Notes: generated from the letters alone by a model not told the origin. Positions 34,488 to 46,832 are shown, numbered from the stretch's first letter. The stretch: 64,000 bases of DNA from Megascapheus bottae (GCA_024803745.1 JANJXV010000193.1:1364001-1428000); one strand, 5' to 3'. A program made the numbers and translations.

Positions 34488-36259
34488 CTTTGCCTCTTTT
34501 ACCCTTTTTTTGGCCCCACCACAGGCATGGTATCTACCTTCCTATGTTCTCTCCACCTGCCCCCAGACAGGGGTCTGACAGATGCTTTCCACCCACTTAT
34601 TCATGTTCTCCTCTGTATTGGCTGACAGCTAAGACATGCACTCACTTGTCTGGATGCCAAACACAAAGCCATGTGATTGTTTCTCAGTCTGGAACATCCT
34701 ATCAGATTTATAGCACCACAGAGGGTCAGGTTGATGCTCCTCCAGGGCTTCTTAAATTGTTCTCATATTAATCCACAACACGTTTGTCATCACTTGTCCA
34801 GCTAATTCATGGACTAAAGCAGCATTCCCTACAAACTTAGATCCCAATACCATGAGGACACTCAAGGGTGCATTAGGAGTGTGACCTGCAGGTGGATGTG
34901 AGCCTGTCTAAGTTGGAGGGGATTTCTCCACCACAGGAAATGGAATACAAATTTAGAATCTGCTTTCATGAGGTGACAATCTCTGGCAGATGTTCTTATC
35001 AAATGTGGCACTGCCTACTTCCAGCTTAAAACATGGGTTGATGACCCAGCATAACAGAGAATGTATTCACCCCGGCCCAACACATAGGCTGGGACCCTGA
35101 ACTTTCAGGTAGCATTTGGCTTTGAAGGTCATGAGATCTTAGTCTATAAATGATGAGCCCCCTCCCGTGAGGCATAGCAAACGGAGCCAAAATGCAATCC
35201 AGTTAAGCACCAGATCAAGCTTCCCTTCTACAGTAGGGTATGGTTTGAAAACTGTGCATAGCTTCTGTTTGAAGCCAGTCCAGAAAGGAAAGTCCATAAA
35301 ACTCTCATTTCCAGTTAACTGCCAAGAAAAAGCCAAAGATAGAGATGAAACTCAAGAGAGCTAGAGAGCCATCTGAAAAGAATGGTTACACCCTGCAACA
35401 TCCTCATTATCTGATCTTGAAAACATCTCTGCGTGCATCCCAGCATGCAGCCAGCATCTGGGATTGACAGTGACCCCTGCGCCCATTGGCAATCTGCACT
35501 GTCTCTGACATCTGTAATGTGAACCTCATTCTGTTGGGTTTGTGAAGCGGTGTCAACCCTGCAGAAGGAACCAACTGTGCCCTAACTCCCACTGTCCCCT
35601 GGGGCCCCTAGCATTCCCCCATCTGCACCCCTCCTGTGGCTTCTGATCCTAGGGAGCCCTCCTGCCCTGTCCAACACTCACATGAAGTGCATATTTCTTC
35701 TCCTGGGGCAACTTCTCCACAGAGAGTACATGACATGCCCACTCTCCAGGCACGGGGAGATCCTGCCAAAGTAGCAAATCAGTGATGAATAGAATTTTAG
35801 ATCCTGATGGTAGACAGTCTGCAAAATCCAAGCGAGAATGGAATTGGAGGGGACCAGGGATCAGGATGTGGGCATGGAGCTTCCCTGCCAAGGGGGTGGG
35901 GGAAGTCACAGGCTGGGGGATGCACAGGATGATCCATGGGCCCTGTGCAGCTACTGGGTCACCCCCTTCTGCATCTCAGCCTTTGGCTTTGAGCTCTGTG
36001 ATCGTCAAGATGTGCACAGTCTGTACTCTGGCTGGCAGAAGAAAGGACCCTGGGAAGACAATTGTAGACCCTTTGTGAGTGTAGGAAGGGGTAGGCTGGA
36101 CACCCAGTCCAAGAGGAGCTAAAACTGGAGTCGACGGGTGTGCAAGGAGTGGGTGTGAGGGTTGTGGGCAGTCACAGTCACGGCAGAGGTGGCTCTGTCT
36201 GTGGGGTGAGTGCCTCCCTGCAGGCACAGAACTGGACATATCAGAGATCCACATGAAAA
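34488..36259. other. GC-richer unique DNA with a possible exon
   Basis: Base composition rises here. A possible minus-strand exon lies at 35682-35818 (137 bp): it starts after a TTTTGCAG acceptor-like end, is open throughout, and is followed by a GTGAGTG donor-like sequence. Its translation (containing LLLWQDLPVPGEW) matches no family I recognise, and no partner exons were found. Otherwise nothing is recognised. Confidence 0.35.
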
Positions 36260-36385
36260 GGAAAAGCTGGAAATGGCACTATGGTTCAAATGGTAGAGCA
36301 TCAACCTTGAGCAAAAGAGCTCAGGGACAGTACCCAGGACCTGAGTTCAAGCCTCATGACTGTAAAAGAAAAAGAACCAGGACTA
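36260..36385 (+). mobile_element. Geo-type SINE half
   Basis: Forward Geo half: gctggaaatggcactatggttc, gagctcagggacagta, gacctgagttcaagcc, A-rich tail. Confidence 0.72.
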
Positions 36386-37611
36386 TGAGATGGAACCTGG
36401 TACTCTCTTGGTCTAATCAGACACAAGAAGAGGCCGGATAGGCTGTGGAAAAACACAGAGAACATCTTCCCCCAGCTCATCCTGTCCTGCATGCAGGGAC
36501 AGCCATGTAACTAGGGCTGCGGTGAGATCATCTTCACCCCTGTGCTGCCATCTGAATTGTAGGCCTCTGTCCTGGCATGGGGTGTCCTGATGGCTGAGCA
36601 GGTGCCCTAACCCTAGATGGAGAGCAGCCACTGACTGTGGTATCTAAGGAGAGATCTGTTCCATAGCTATCAGGCCACCCAGCATGGGAGCCATAACCAC
36701 CCCCCACCCAGGTAGAGGCCAATGGTTCTCCAGGTGCTACTAACATTGCCCCACCCCTAGCTCTGGGTACACGTGACATTCCCTCCACAAGGAGCAGGAC
36801 TAAGTGAAGGATCAGGAAGCTGCCTATGGGCTTCAGATGATGGCCAGGCTGGCACTACAGATGGCCTCAATCTGTCACCACCTTCCCCTGCCTCCATCAT
36901 TCCTCCATCATGCCTCTCTACCTCCCACCCAATATCCTTGGAAACCAATGAACTGGGCTCTCATCATTCCTCTCATCTCTTCACCCACCTTGCCATGCGT
37001 CCATCCCTCTGTCACTTCCACCCCACACACATCCCACCACCAGCCACCCTCTAGCTTATGAGGATATCAGAGGAAGCTCTTGGTGAAGGGCTTGTGACCA
37101 CAAAACAGTTACTATCACCCGCTCCGGCCTGATCCACCACAGAATAAGAACAGCCAAGCAGGCACACACTGCAGCAGAGTTGCTCTGCTGCCACTCTGAT
37201 TTCTTCATGGCCAGGACTTGGCTCTCCTCAGCCTCTCAGCTCAGTAACCAGAACATTGTGTTTTCACAGAGCCATGGCTTCCAGTCTCCATGGACACAAT
37301 GACATCAAGGTGATGCCAACTTCCCCATCTCTATATACTTCTAACTATGGGATGGGTGCTGAGGTTCTCTTCTGTCACTCCATCCGCTAAGAGGCTCATG
37401 CAGATTTCTATCCTTTGCTCATCATGGTGACTCTTTGGTTAACAAGTCACTGCTGGGCTTCCAGTTCACCACATATAGAACCCATACTCCAACACTTTTC
37501 TTAGAAGGACTGATGACTTTTAAATATTCTCTAGTTTTAAATTTCTAGTTCCTTCTCTCTTTCATTTATATATTTCCCTTCCTCACATCCTTCTCTTTTT
37601 TACCTTCCTTC
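36386..37611. other. GC-richer unique DNA, nothing recognised
   Basis: Several overlapping ORFs of 60-98 codons occur on both strands, as expected by chance at this base composition. None shows a family signature. Confidence 0.5.
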
Positions 37612-37838
37612 TTTCATTCCTGGCCTTGAACTCAAAACCTGGAGCTTTTTCTTAGCTTTTCTTTGCTCAAGGTAGCACTCTAGCTCTTGAGCCACAGCTC
37701 TACTTCAATCTTTGTTCTTGCTCTAAACTGGGAGTATGAGTCTCATGCATTTTTCCCTTTGCTGGGTTGGTTTTAAACCACAATACTAAGATCAGGATCC
37801 TGAATATGCCTCGGATTACAGGTATTATCTAATCAAAA
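37612..37838 (-). mobile_element. Composite 7SL-Geo SINE, old
   Basis: Reverse copy: ggccttgaactcaaaacctgg, gctcaaggtagcactctagc, then a worn B1-like half. Confidence 0.68.
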
Positions 37839-38774
37839 AAATTCCTGATTTCTTTTTTAGACATAATTAGTTCTTTCAGGTGAGCCACCAGCCACTCATG
37901 CAAGAGCATTGCAGGATCCCAGCATTCATCTTGTCTCCAGTCTTATTCCATCCATCTCACAATGGTCATCTAAAACACACTGCTGCATGCTTGACGTCGC
38001 AAGGAACGTTCTCAACGCCATGAGAAGCCCCCTTAAGCTCTGCCTCAGACATGCCCAGCCCCCATCCCACTTCCACATGAGCATTTGATTAGGAGAAATT
38101 TCCTGAGTACATCATCATCTTTTCCTCACCATTCAAATTTCATCTTTGGAGTCATTTCTCCCAGACAAAGAGGAACATGATCCATGGTTTGATAGCAGCT
38201 CCAGCTTCATAGTCCCAGCCACCAACACCCCCCCCCCATTACCTTGCCAGACACCTGAATTCAAGAACAATGTTTTCACTACCCCTGACTCTTATCAAAT
38301 GTTTTAACTTATACAGTGCATTAAAATAATTTTACTAAATGGAATAAACACATGGCATCAAGCTTCAGAATCTTTGCACCTGAACTTTTAGTGAATAACA
38401 CACACCAGCATTTCTGTAGCCAACAGAAATCTTAGCTTTGAGATTTCAGCATTCCTGGTATCCAAGTTTGGATGTGCTAACACTGCCCTTAATGAGGCAC
38501 TTCAACCACACAATCCCACAACAATCACTGTCATTTGACATTCACTGGTAGGTGGTGCTAGGAAAAAGACTGATGTGCCAACTCCATGCTGGCTTGACCT
38601 ATGCCATCTTCAAACCTGGAGCAAGTGGGGCTCCTCTCTCCGTGACATCTTTTGTGTACTACCCCAGGAGGACCTTTACCTTGAGTCAAAATTATGAAGA
38701 CTATCTCTACCAGCAAAGATTCCAGTGAGATGTGCCTACATGGATAAAGCTAAAATCTCACTAAAGTGAGGTTG
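37839..38774. other. Unique DNA, nothing recognised
   Basis: No repeat or coding block identified. A short C-run occurs at about 38229-38238. Confidence 0.5.
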
Positions 38775-39000
38775 TTGGCAGTGCTGGAGCCTGAACTCAG
38801 GGCCTGGGCACTAAGCATTTGTACTCAAGACTAGCCCTTTACCACTTGAGCCCAAACTCCATTCCCAGCTGTTTTTATTTTTGGTAGTAAGAATCTATCA
38901 GACTTTCCTGTTCTAGGTGACTTGGAACTTCCATACTCAGATCTCAGCCTCCTGACCAGCCTGGATTAAAAGTGTGGATCAGCCATGCGCCACACCTGAG
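38775..39000 (-). mobile_element. Composite 7SL-Geo SINE
   Basis: Reverse copy with Geo half (agcctgaactcagggcctgggc) and a B1-like half (tcagatctcagcctcctgac). Confidence 0.75.
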
Positions 39001-39376
39001 GACTTCTGCCTGCACATTTTTTCCCAAAAATTGGAAGAGGAAGATGAGGGAGGATTGGGCTCATCCTGCCCTGCATATGAAGGAGAGCATCAGCCCGTGA
39101 AATTCATTCCCTGTTGTAGGCTGCTGGAGAAAAGGTAGCAAATAGGCACAGGCTGGCAGCAGATGCCACAGAACAACTTGTGACCAAGACTCCCAGAGCA
39201 GACCTCAGAATCGATGACAGAGTTGGATCTATCCAGTAACAGAGGCAGTGGTGACACCTGAAACTGCGCGTTTGAGCCTTTGCTGCTAGTAAACAGGGCC
39301 ACCTATGTCTCAATGAGAAAGGTGAGATTTTGGTGGAGAAGGTGAGATTAAACATTATGTATCATGCAAGAAGACA
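39001..39376. other. Unique DNA, nothing recognised
   Basis: No repeat or gene recognised before the inverted L1 fragment. Confidence 0.5.
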
Positions 39377-40226
39377 GACTATAAGGGGTCTTTTATTATT
39401 CCAAGTGAAATTTTGGATTTCCTCTTCTGTTTCTTTAAAGAATGACATTGGGATATTGATTGAAGGTTGCCATTTTTACAATATTACTCCTTCCAAACCA
39501 GGAGCATAGGTTTTTGCATTTCCTCAGTTCTGCGTTAATTTCCTTCTCCAGGGTTTATAGTTCCATCAAAAAGGTGCTTTACATTCTAAGTTAATTCCTA
39601 GGTATTTTATTTTCTTTGATAGCAAAATGAGTTGCTATCCTGATTCTTGCCTCATTCCTCTCGTTTCTTGGCATATAAGAAGGCAGTTGACATTGAAGAT
39701 TAATTTTATACCCTGCTACCTTACCAAAGTTTTATATAAGCTCAAGCAGCTTCGGAGTAGAGACTATAGGGTTCTTTAAATACAGAATCATGTCATCTGT
39801 AAGGAGAGAAAGTTTCAGTTCCTCTTTCCCTTTTCCTCCTCACTCCAGTTAGAATGGCCAAGATCCAGAAATCTAATAACTTATGCTGGAGGGGATGTGG
39901 CCAGGAGGGATCACTACTACACTGTGGTGGGATTGCAAACTTGTTCAACCACTATGGAAAGCACTATGGCAGTATCCCAAAAAGACTAAACATAGAGCTC
40001 CCCTGTGATCCAGCAATTTCACTACTTGCCAATCGTCCAGATAGGACATACTAAATTCACTAGAACAATAACATTTATCACAGCACTATTTACTATAGCA
40101 AAGGTATGGAACCAACCCAGATGCCCGTCAGTTGATGAGTAGATCAAATATGGTATTTTTACATAATGGAATTCTGTGCTTCTGTCAGAAAGAATGACAT
40201 AGACGAATTTGTAAGGAAATAGAAAG
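39377..40226 (+). mobile_element. L1 fragment with 5' inversion (twin-priming)
   Basis: 39377-39838 is ORF2 sequence in reverse orientation (equivalent to unit positions about 4585-5080). 39845-40226 is ORF2 3' sequence in forward orientation (equivalent to about 3793 down to 3400), with coding remnants such as [14 protein letters not shown]. Part of ORF2 (about 790 nt) is missing at the switch. This is the classic layout of a 5'-inverted L1 insertion. The 3'UTR and poly-A are not present. Confidence 0.85.
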
Positions 40227-40312
40227 ACTGTAAAGTTTAGAAATTAGTTTCTGTCTCCTTCTCTATCTCTGTACAATTTAGAAGTTCCTGTTTCTCTCAC
40301 TTTCTGTCTCTT

Positions 40313-40314
<2 letters not shown>

Positions 40315-40391
<77 letters not shown>
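40315..40391. repeat. (CT)n microsatellite
   Basis: About 77 bp of pure CT. The Arg/Glu repeat ORF across it on the minus strand is an artefact. Confidence 0.97.
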
Positions 40392-40393
<2 letters not shown>

Positions 40394-40563
40394 ATCCTTA
40401 GGCTTGAACTCAGGGCCTGAGCTACTTTTGCTCAAGGTTAGCACTCTACCATTTGGACCACAGTGCTGCTTCTGGCTTGCTCTTTCCACGTAGTATTGAG
40501 GAATCTAACCCAGGCCTTCATGCTTGATAGGTTAGCACTCTACCACTAAGCCACACAGTCAGC
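40392..40563 (-). mobile_element. IDL-Geo SINE
   Basis: Reverse dimer: gcttgaactcagggcctgag, then cgtagtattgaggaat and gcactctaccactaagcca. The adjacent CT tract lies at the position of its 3' tail. Confidence 0.83.
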
Positions 40564-40639
40564 TTTTAGAGGTTTCTGACAAAGGTTTTCCTACATGGTA
40601 TTATTTCTTCTGTGAGTGCTCTTAATGCTTGCTGAAGGT

Positions 40640-42366
40640 TGACTTTGTTTAGAAGACTTACCCTAATGTTCCCATATACAGAGATTGTATATATAGCTAA
40701 ATGTTTTTCATTACTCAGAATTTCTCTATTGTGTATGTTCTGAAATGTACTGAAGACTGACTTCTGATTAAAATTCATTGCACATTTGTTGTATTCATTA
40801 GTTTTCTTTTCTTCTATGGGAATCAGGTTTGTGATGAACACAGAAGTATGCCTTCCAGGTCAAACACTTTCCACATTTGTAATATTCATAAGGTTTTTCT
40901 CTCCTATGTGCATTTTATACTTAGTCATGCGTTCATGATGGATTTTTCATATTCTTATATTCATACGATTTTTATCCTGTGTCTGTGTGGTATCATGCAA
41001 ACTCAACTATGAGTTCTTCAAAAAAATTTCCCTTTCATTTTATTCATAGGATTCTATCCTGTGGGTGTTTAGTGATAAATCTTGACTTGTGCCTTCTGGG
41101 GAAAAGACTGAACATTTGCTACATTCATTAAGGGTTTTATCTTGTGTTGGTTCTGTGACACAAGCTGAGTTTTCTTCCACAGACTAAAAAGTCTTTCCTA
41201 TTTATTACATTGCTAAGGCTTCTCATATGTGTGAACTCTCTTACGCTTCCTGAAGGGTGAATACTGCACGAAAGACTTTCAACTTTGGTTATATTCCTAA
41301 GGTTTCTAATATGTGTGAATTCTGTTATGCCTCCTGTAATGTGACTTCCATCTGAAGGTCTTACCACATTTGATGCACTCATACAGTTTCTCTCCTGTGT
41401 GTGTTCTCTGATGCAATTTGAGGGAAGACTTCCATTTGAAAGACATTCCACATCGGTTACATTCATAAGGTTTTTCTCCTGTTTGAATTGTCTTATGCAT
41501 GTTGAGGTTTGGCTTCTGTGTGAAGGACTTTCCACATATGTTACACTCATAAGGTGTTTCTCCTGAGTATATTCTCTGATGATCATGGAGTTTTACCTTT
41601 CATTTGAAAGACTTTCCGCATTCACTACATGCATAAGTTTTCTCTCCTGTGTGTTTTCTATAATGCCCATCAAGATATGACTTCCAGTTGAAGGTCTTTC
41701 CACATTTGTTGCACACATAAGGTTTCTCTCCTGTGTGTGTTCTTTGACGCAATTTGAGGGAAGATTTCTGTCGGAAAGACTTTACACATTGGTTACATTC
41801 ATAAGGTTTCACTCCTGTGTGTATTCTCTGATGAACACGAAGTTTTCCCTTCCCTTGGAAAGACATTCCACATTCATTACACTTATAAGATTTCTCTCCT
41901 GTGTGTGTTATTTGATGAACTCGAAGGTGTATCTTCTGGGTGAAAGACTTTTCTCATTTGTTACATTCATAAGGTTTCTGTTCTGTGTGTCTTCTGTGGT
42001 GCAAAGTGAGGTATGATTTCAGTCTAAAAGTCTTCCCACATTTATCCCATTCATAAGATTTCTCTTCTGTGTGAGATCTCTGATGTGTGCTGAGAGCTGA
42101 ATTCTGGGCAGAAATTTTATTACGTTCCTCATATTCATAAGGTTTGTCTTCTCTTGGAGATCGAGGTTGGAGCGTCAGGTCTGACTTCTCAGAAATTAAT
42201 TTTCACACTTGATGTACGCATCACATATCTCAGGATATTTGCTCTGAGGTATTGTAAGGCGTATTTCATTACTGAAAGATTTCTCACTTTCACTACATAT
42301 ATGAGGAGTCTCTCCTGTGTACATTTTCGGATGTGTAGTGATGGTCGGTGTTAAGTACAATATTTT
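40640..42366 (-). pseudogene. C2H2 zinc-finger array, degenerate
   Basis: Repeats of about 84 nt encode H-x3-H/HTGEKPYEC linkers and CxxC...HxxxH units. Clearly readable fingers lie at 41306-41500 (2-3 fingers), 41600-41866 (3 fingers) and 41870-42100, with traces from about 42330 down to 40640 on the same spacing. Stops fall after ECNK near 41954, after GKSFK at 41600 and after RIHTY at 41306. Several fingers have lost a Cys or His (for example Cys to Trp in YEWDKC near 42047). The overlapping ORF at 41137-41586 is an out-of-frame shadow. Confidence 0.85.
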
Positions 42367-42794
42367 TCATCTCACAGTACATTTAGCAGTTTTCCTCCCT
42401 CCCTGAAGAATTTCTTGGGCAGGGAGAACAGAATTATGATACTGCAGATCTTTTGGACTGTCACAATCATGAATAAAATGCTCTGAATATCCGATGGATT
42501 TTTTAAGAACAGGAGACATACGAGATCTATGTGCAGCATGCATCTCATCAGGGTTAGGAGAGAGAAGCATGTTCTGACACTTAATGAACTCCTCACTCCT
42601 CACCCCTAAGTTGTTACCGTTATTACTAATCAGCTCTAGATTATGTGTAGAGCTCAAATTTAAAGTTCTTGCAAATCTCACATTTTCCTCCACTTCGATA
42701 CTACTTGCAACTGCTACTTCACATAGACGTTCATGTGGACTTTCCTGGCAAGTATTGAACACATTTTCCATTACCTGGACATCTAAAATGAGTC
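42367..42794 (-). CDS. Terminal-exon spacer region of the KRAB-ZNF locus
   Basis: It starts at 42794 after a pyrimidine-rich TTTTTTTCTAG acceptor and stays open for about 142 codons to a TGA at 42367-42369. The frame continues directly from the second exon. Past the TGA, the same frame runs into a worn first finger (YTGETPHIC), so the TGA looks like a later nonsense mutation. The content is Ser/Asn/Glu-rich, typical of the linker between KRAB and fingers. Confidence 0.68.
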
Positions 42795-43714
42795 CTAGAA
42801 AAAAAGACACAAACATACATGAGATACAAATATTCCTTACTGTAAAGGTAATGACTTTACTTTCCCATCCTAAGTGTTAGATATTTTAAAATATAAAAGT
42901 GGAAATTGATTTGTGAGAAATATATGCTTTTATCCCTAACATATTAAGAAAATGATATTTTACAATGACCAATAATGTTTTTCTGTGTTTTAGTTCTCTT
43001 TTTATATCACAGGAAATATTTATTTAAATTACCCATCTATGTATTGCTACAGTTTTAAGCTGAGTACTAACTATAGCATACCTACAGCTGTTTTTTTTGA
43101 AATACTGTTTTGTTTATACATTGAGGAATAGCTGCCTTTCTTTTATTTTTGAGAAATACTCTAAATATTGTGCTGTTTTGCATCTTTTTAAAACTTTCTT
43201 TTCTTTTCTTTTCTTTTTTTTTGTAGTTCATAGGCCTTGGCCCTGTCCCTGAACACTTCAGCAGAAGACTATAACCCCTATCCTTGAGCTACAGCCCCAC
43301 ATACTCTTTTCTAGAGTTAACTACAGATAAGAGTTTCAGGTCCTGAGTAGCAGATAGGATTACCTTACCCAGTTTCAATGCTGTTTGCTTATTAACCATT
43401 AAGTGAGGAACACGAATTTTTTCTAGATTCAGCGGCCACAAGTTTGTTGTATATGTCTGTTTGCCTTTGATCCAAGCAAGAACGATTCTTGAGAGTAAGG
43501 ACTTACACCTATATCCCTTCAGTGACAACTTCTCACTAAAGTCTCAATTTAGGTATTTGTGGGAATTTTGAAATTTGTTTCTTTCCATTTGAAGTCTTAT
43601 AAAAATTCCTTTTCTAACACTCCTGTCCCTCAGAACCATGGAAGACCAGAAAATCCCCAGCTCATTGTCTAGTTAATTTTCTTATGTTGATTGAAACTTT
43701 GTTGTTTTTCTTTT

Positions 43715-43893
43715 CCTTCCATTCCTGGGTTTAAACTTAAGACCTAACCACTGTCCTTGGGTTTTCTCAAGACTAGAAACCTACCAATGAAGTCATTACT
43801 TCTGGCTTTTTCTATGTATGTGGTAATAAGGAATCAAACCTCTGTCTTTGTGCATGCTAGGCAAGCACTCTACCACTAGGCTCAATTTCTGGT
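43715..43893 (-). mobile_element. IDL-Geo SINE
   Basis: Reverse dimer in the intron: ccattcctgggtttaaactt, ggttttctcaagactag, then gcaagcactctaccactaggc. Confidence 0.82.
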
Positions 43894-44030
43894 GGAAAGA
43901 TCTGGTTCTGAATACCAGTCTCTTCCTACCAGCAAAAAGATATTATCCTTATCAGAGAATAATGCTCTGACTTACTCCTTGTTTGCTCAATCATTTATAG
44001 TCTTAGTTTTAAAGAAATGAAATATCATTC

Positions 44031-44035
44031 TTTTT

Positions 44036-44073
<38 letters not shown>

Positions 44074-44094
44074 TTTCCTTCCTTCCCTCTTTCT

Positions 44095-44152
<58 letters not shown>

Positions 44153-44166
44153 TTTCTTTCTTTCTT
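44031..44166. repeat. (CTTT)n microsatellite
   Basis: About 136 bp of TTTC repeats with a few CCTT interruptions, directly beside the Geo end of the SINE at 44172-44396. Confidence 0.97.
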
Positions 44167-44171
44167 GTTTT

Positions 44172-44396
44172 GTAGTCATGGGACTTGAATTCTAGACCTG
44201 GCTGTTCTTCCTGAGCTCTTCAGCTCAAGGCTACTGCCCTATGTCTTTAGCCTCAACCCTACTTCTCATTTTCTATTGGTTCATTGGAGAGAAGAGTCTA
44301 AGGTGTTTTTGTGATAGGTCAGTCTTTGAACCTTGATCCTCAGATCTCAGCCTCCTAAGTAGCTAGGATTACAGACATGAGCCACGGGCTCATGGC
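44172..44396 (-). mobile_element. Composite 7SL-Geo SINE
   Basis: Complete reverse copy: gggacttgaattctagacctgg, gagctcttcagctcaaggc, then ctcctaagtagctaggattacag and gagccacgggc. Confidence 0.87.
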
Positions 44397-44489
44397 TTTC
44401 TCATTTTATTTTGTTTCACAGTGATTTTTACAGAGAAATCTAACTTTAACTCTGCTGCCACATAGAATTCGTCATATCACCCTATGATT

Positions 44490-44665
44490 CTTGGTGCCGG
44501 GGGTTTGGGCTAGCATGCACAAAGACCTGGTTCAGTTCCTTGGTACTACATACAAAGAAAAAGCCAGAAGTGGTGCTATGACTTAAGAAGTAGAGAGCTA
44601 GCCTTGAGAAAACCCAAGGACCATGCTCAGTCCCTGAGACCAGGCATAGGATTTGGAAAAGAAAA
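44490..44665 (+). mobile_element. IDL-Geo SINE
   Basis: Forward dimer: ID-like half (gcatgcacaaagacctggttcagttcc) and Geo half (gccagaagtggtgctatgac ... ctagccttgag). Confidence 0.82.
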
Positions 44666-44809
44666 TGATTCTTGATTCATTCACAAAGAATTCCATAGGT
44701 TCCACACAGGATTTAGGGTAACTAAGAATATTATTGATCAGTACATCACAACATGAACTTACCAATGGGGCTCAGGCTCCAACATCAATATGAAGATGCA
44801 TTCACTGAC

Positions 44810-44899
44810 CTGTGATATTCTTGTCAGAGGAATTTCCTATCCAGAGTTCTGCACAGTGCTCTAGCTTGTCAATTAATACAGGTTTGGGAACACAGGGAC
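44810..44899 (-). CDS. KRAB-ZNF second exon (KRAB-B-like)
   Basis: A 90-bp open exon with a CTAATTTACAG acceptor and a GTCAGT donor. Joined to the KRAB-A exon it reads P-x-V-P-K-P-V-L-I-D-K-L-E followed by ELWIG, matching the usual KRAB second-exon pattern (V...P.LI.KLE....PW). It enters with one base carried over from KRAB-A and leaves with one base carried to the terminal exon. Confidence 0.8.
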
Positions 44900-45034
44900 C
44901 TGTAAATTAGAAACAGTAGAGAATTATTGCTTATGCTGTGTCATCATTGCTTTAAGTTCACAGACATCCTACTCACAAGTTATCTATTAAATCTTTTTTC
45001 TCATTTCTCACTGGCTCCATGGTTGACTTTTCCC

Positions 45035-45325
45035 CAGCTCTGGATTCATTTTGTATGGCATAAACTTAGCTGTCTTGCTCAAGGCTAGAAAAATACCAGT
45101 TTGAGTCCCAGCTCCACTTACATGCATAGGTCTTCATGCATGCAAGGCAAGCACTCAACCACAAAGTCAAACTCTTGACACTCCACTAACATTTTTGAGG
45201 GGTTACTTGGAGTTATAGAGTTTCATGGCAATTTTTATGCCATTGCTGGCTTCAAATTAGAATTCTTAGATTTCTTCCTCCTGAATATTTTAAGATTACA
45301 GGCATGAAACATTGCACCTAGTGCC
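45035..45325 (-). mobile_element. Two eroded SINEs in the KRAB-A/B intron
   Basis: 45035-45180 is a reverse IDL-type remnant (atgcaaggcaagcactcaacc). 45190-45325 is a reverse B1-like half (ttacttggagttatagagtt, attacaggcatgaaac). Confidence 0.58.
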
Positions 45326-45576
45326 ATGTTTCCATTATAAACTCACTGTTTAGTGATTTGTAGATCCTATTTCCAATAATGATATATATTCTATTCTGGA
45401 TGGTTTATCCACTTACAGTTACTGTGTAAGTTTGGAATGTCGTCTCCATTAGAGGAAACATAATTTAGAACTGTTGTCAAAGTATCCTGAAGGTATCCTG
45501 AAGAATGAGTACAAAATTACCTTAGGTTTTCTTTAGAAAGTAATGATACTTCTCAGGGCCTGGAATCTTTCATTTA

Positions 45577-45816
<240 letters not shown>

Positions 45817-45911
45817 TTAGCACTGAGTTATAAACACACCATGTTTGGAATTTTATTCTTTTTTTTTGTTGGAATTGTATTCCTTTACTTAAATGTTTAG
45901 ACTTACTATTG

Positions 45912-46110
45912 ACCTGAAAAGCTTAGGGATGGTGCCTAGGCCCAGAGTTCAAGTCCCAAGACCCACAAAAAAATAACAAGGCAAGCCAGGTGTTGGTGGC
46001 TCACGCCTGTCATCCTAGCTACTCAGGAGACTGAGATCTGAGGACCATGGTTCAAAGCCAGCCTGGCACAAAATTCCATGAGACTCCTTTCCAATTACCC
46101 ACCATAAAAT
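45912..46110 (+). mobile_element. Geo end plus 7SL-type SINE
   Basis: 45912-45978 is a forward Geo 3' end with A-tail. 45985-46110 is a well-kept B1-like half (gtggctcacgcctgtcatcctagc, actcaggagactgagatctgagg) whose Geo half is mostly lost. Confidence 0.75.
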
Positions 46111-46359
46111 GTTTAATGGCTTGTGGCATATCATGGTAGAGCAATTGTGGTATCAAAAAAATAAGTCAGGGGAGTAGATTTAGGTTATAAATGGAATTAT
46201 TCCATTGAAAAGGAACTACATTATATGATGACATATGCTGGTACTCTGAGAATATTGCAAAATCTTAGGGTATCAAGTAATAATACTGTGAAGTACACCA
46301 AGAATGTTAATGTTCTATGGCTGGCATAATAATCACTTGGGGAAAAAACTTTTTTTTCT
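46111..46359. other. Intergenic DNA, nothing recognised
   Basis: AT-rich, with no coding signal and no clear promoter for the KRAB-ZNF locus. Confidence 0.5.
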
Positions 46360-46603
46360 TTTTTTTGGCAGGGGGATTTGTAAGGGTTGAACTCTGGGCC
46401 TGGGCACTGTTCCTGAGCTATTCAACTCAAGGCTATCACCCTACCTATGAAGCCACAGTGCCATTTCCCATATTCTAGTGGTTAACTGTCGATGAGAGTC
46501 TCATAGACTTTCTAATGCCCAGGCTGGCTTTGAACCAAATCTTTAGATATCAGCCTGATATCTGAGTAGCTAGGATTACAGGTATAAGGCACTGCACCTG
46601 GCA
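46360..46603 (-). mobile_element. Composite 7SL-Geo SINE
   Basis: Complete reverse copy with Geo half (gggttgaactctgggcctggg), linker gttaactgtcgatgagagtctc and B1-like half with a short internal duplication ('gatatcagcctgatatctgag'). Confidence 0.85.
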
Positions 46604-46739
46604 AGAAATTTATTTCTTGCTGTTTTATACTACAAATTTACTGTATGTTTTACTTTTTCAAAAAGACTGAGGATGACCTTTGTTCTGTATATAATGGGAA
46701 GAGGGGTAGGGAGCTGTGAGCAGAACAACTGAGGGGCAA

Positions 46740-46832
46740 TCCTCAGGGTAGGACAATAGCCTTAACTAAAGAGCTCACGGCCCAAGGTCCAAGCCCCATG
46801 ACTTTCCCCACTACCCCACAAAAAAAGGGAAA
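46740..46832 (+). mobile_element. Geo SINE half
   Basis: Forward Geo half (agccttaactaaagagctca ... caaggtccaagccccatgac) with an A-tail. Confidence 0.65.

Larger units (their letters stand above)
42795..44809 (-). other. Intron of the KRAB-ZNF locus with SINE and microsatellite insertions
   Basis: It lies between the donor after 44810 (GTCAGT) and the acceptor before 42794. It holds a reverse 7SL-Geo remnant (43225-43370), a reverse IDL-Geo SINE (43715-43893), a CTTT microsatellite (44031-44166), a reverse 7SL-Geo SINE (44172-44396) and a forward IDL-Geo SINE (44490-44665). The ORF at 43289-43528 overlaps SINE sequence and has no family signature. Confidence 0.65.

Noticed and set aside
36386..37061. 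Overlapping ORFs of 60-98 codons in GC-richer DNA
   Set aside because: Both strands are equally open, with no domain motif and no splice support.
40244..40489. Arg-Glu repeat ORF on the minus strand
   Set aside because: Translation of a (CT)n microsatellite plus SINE.
41137..41586. 149-codon minus-strand ORF in the zinc-finger region
   Set aside because: Out-of-frame shadow of the C2H2 array; repeated because the fingers are repeated. The true finger frame lies beside it.
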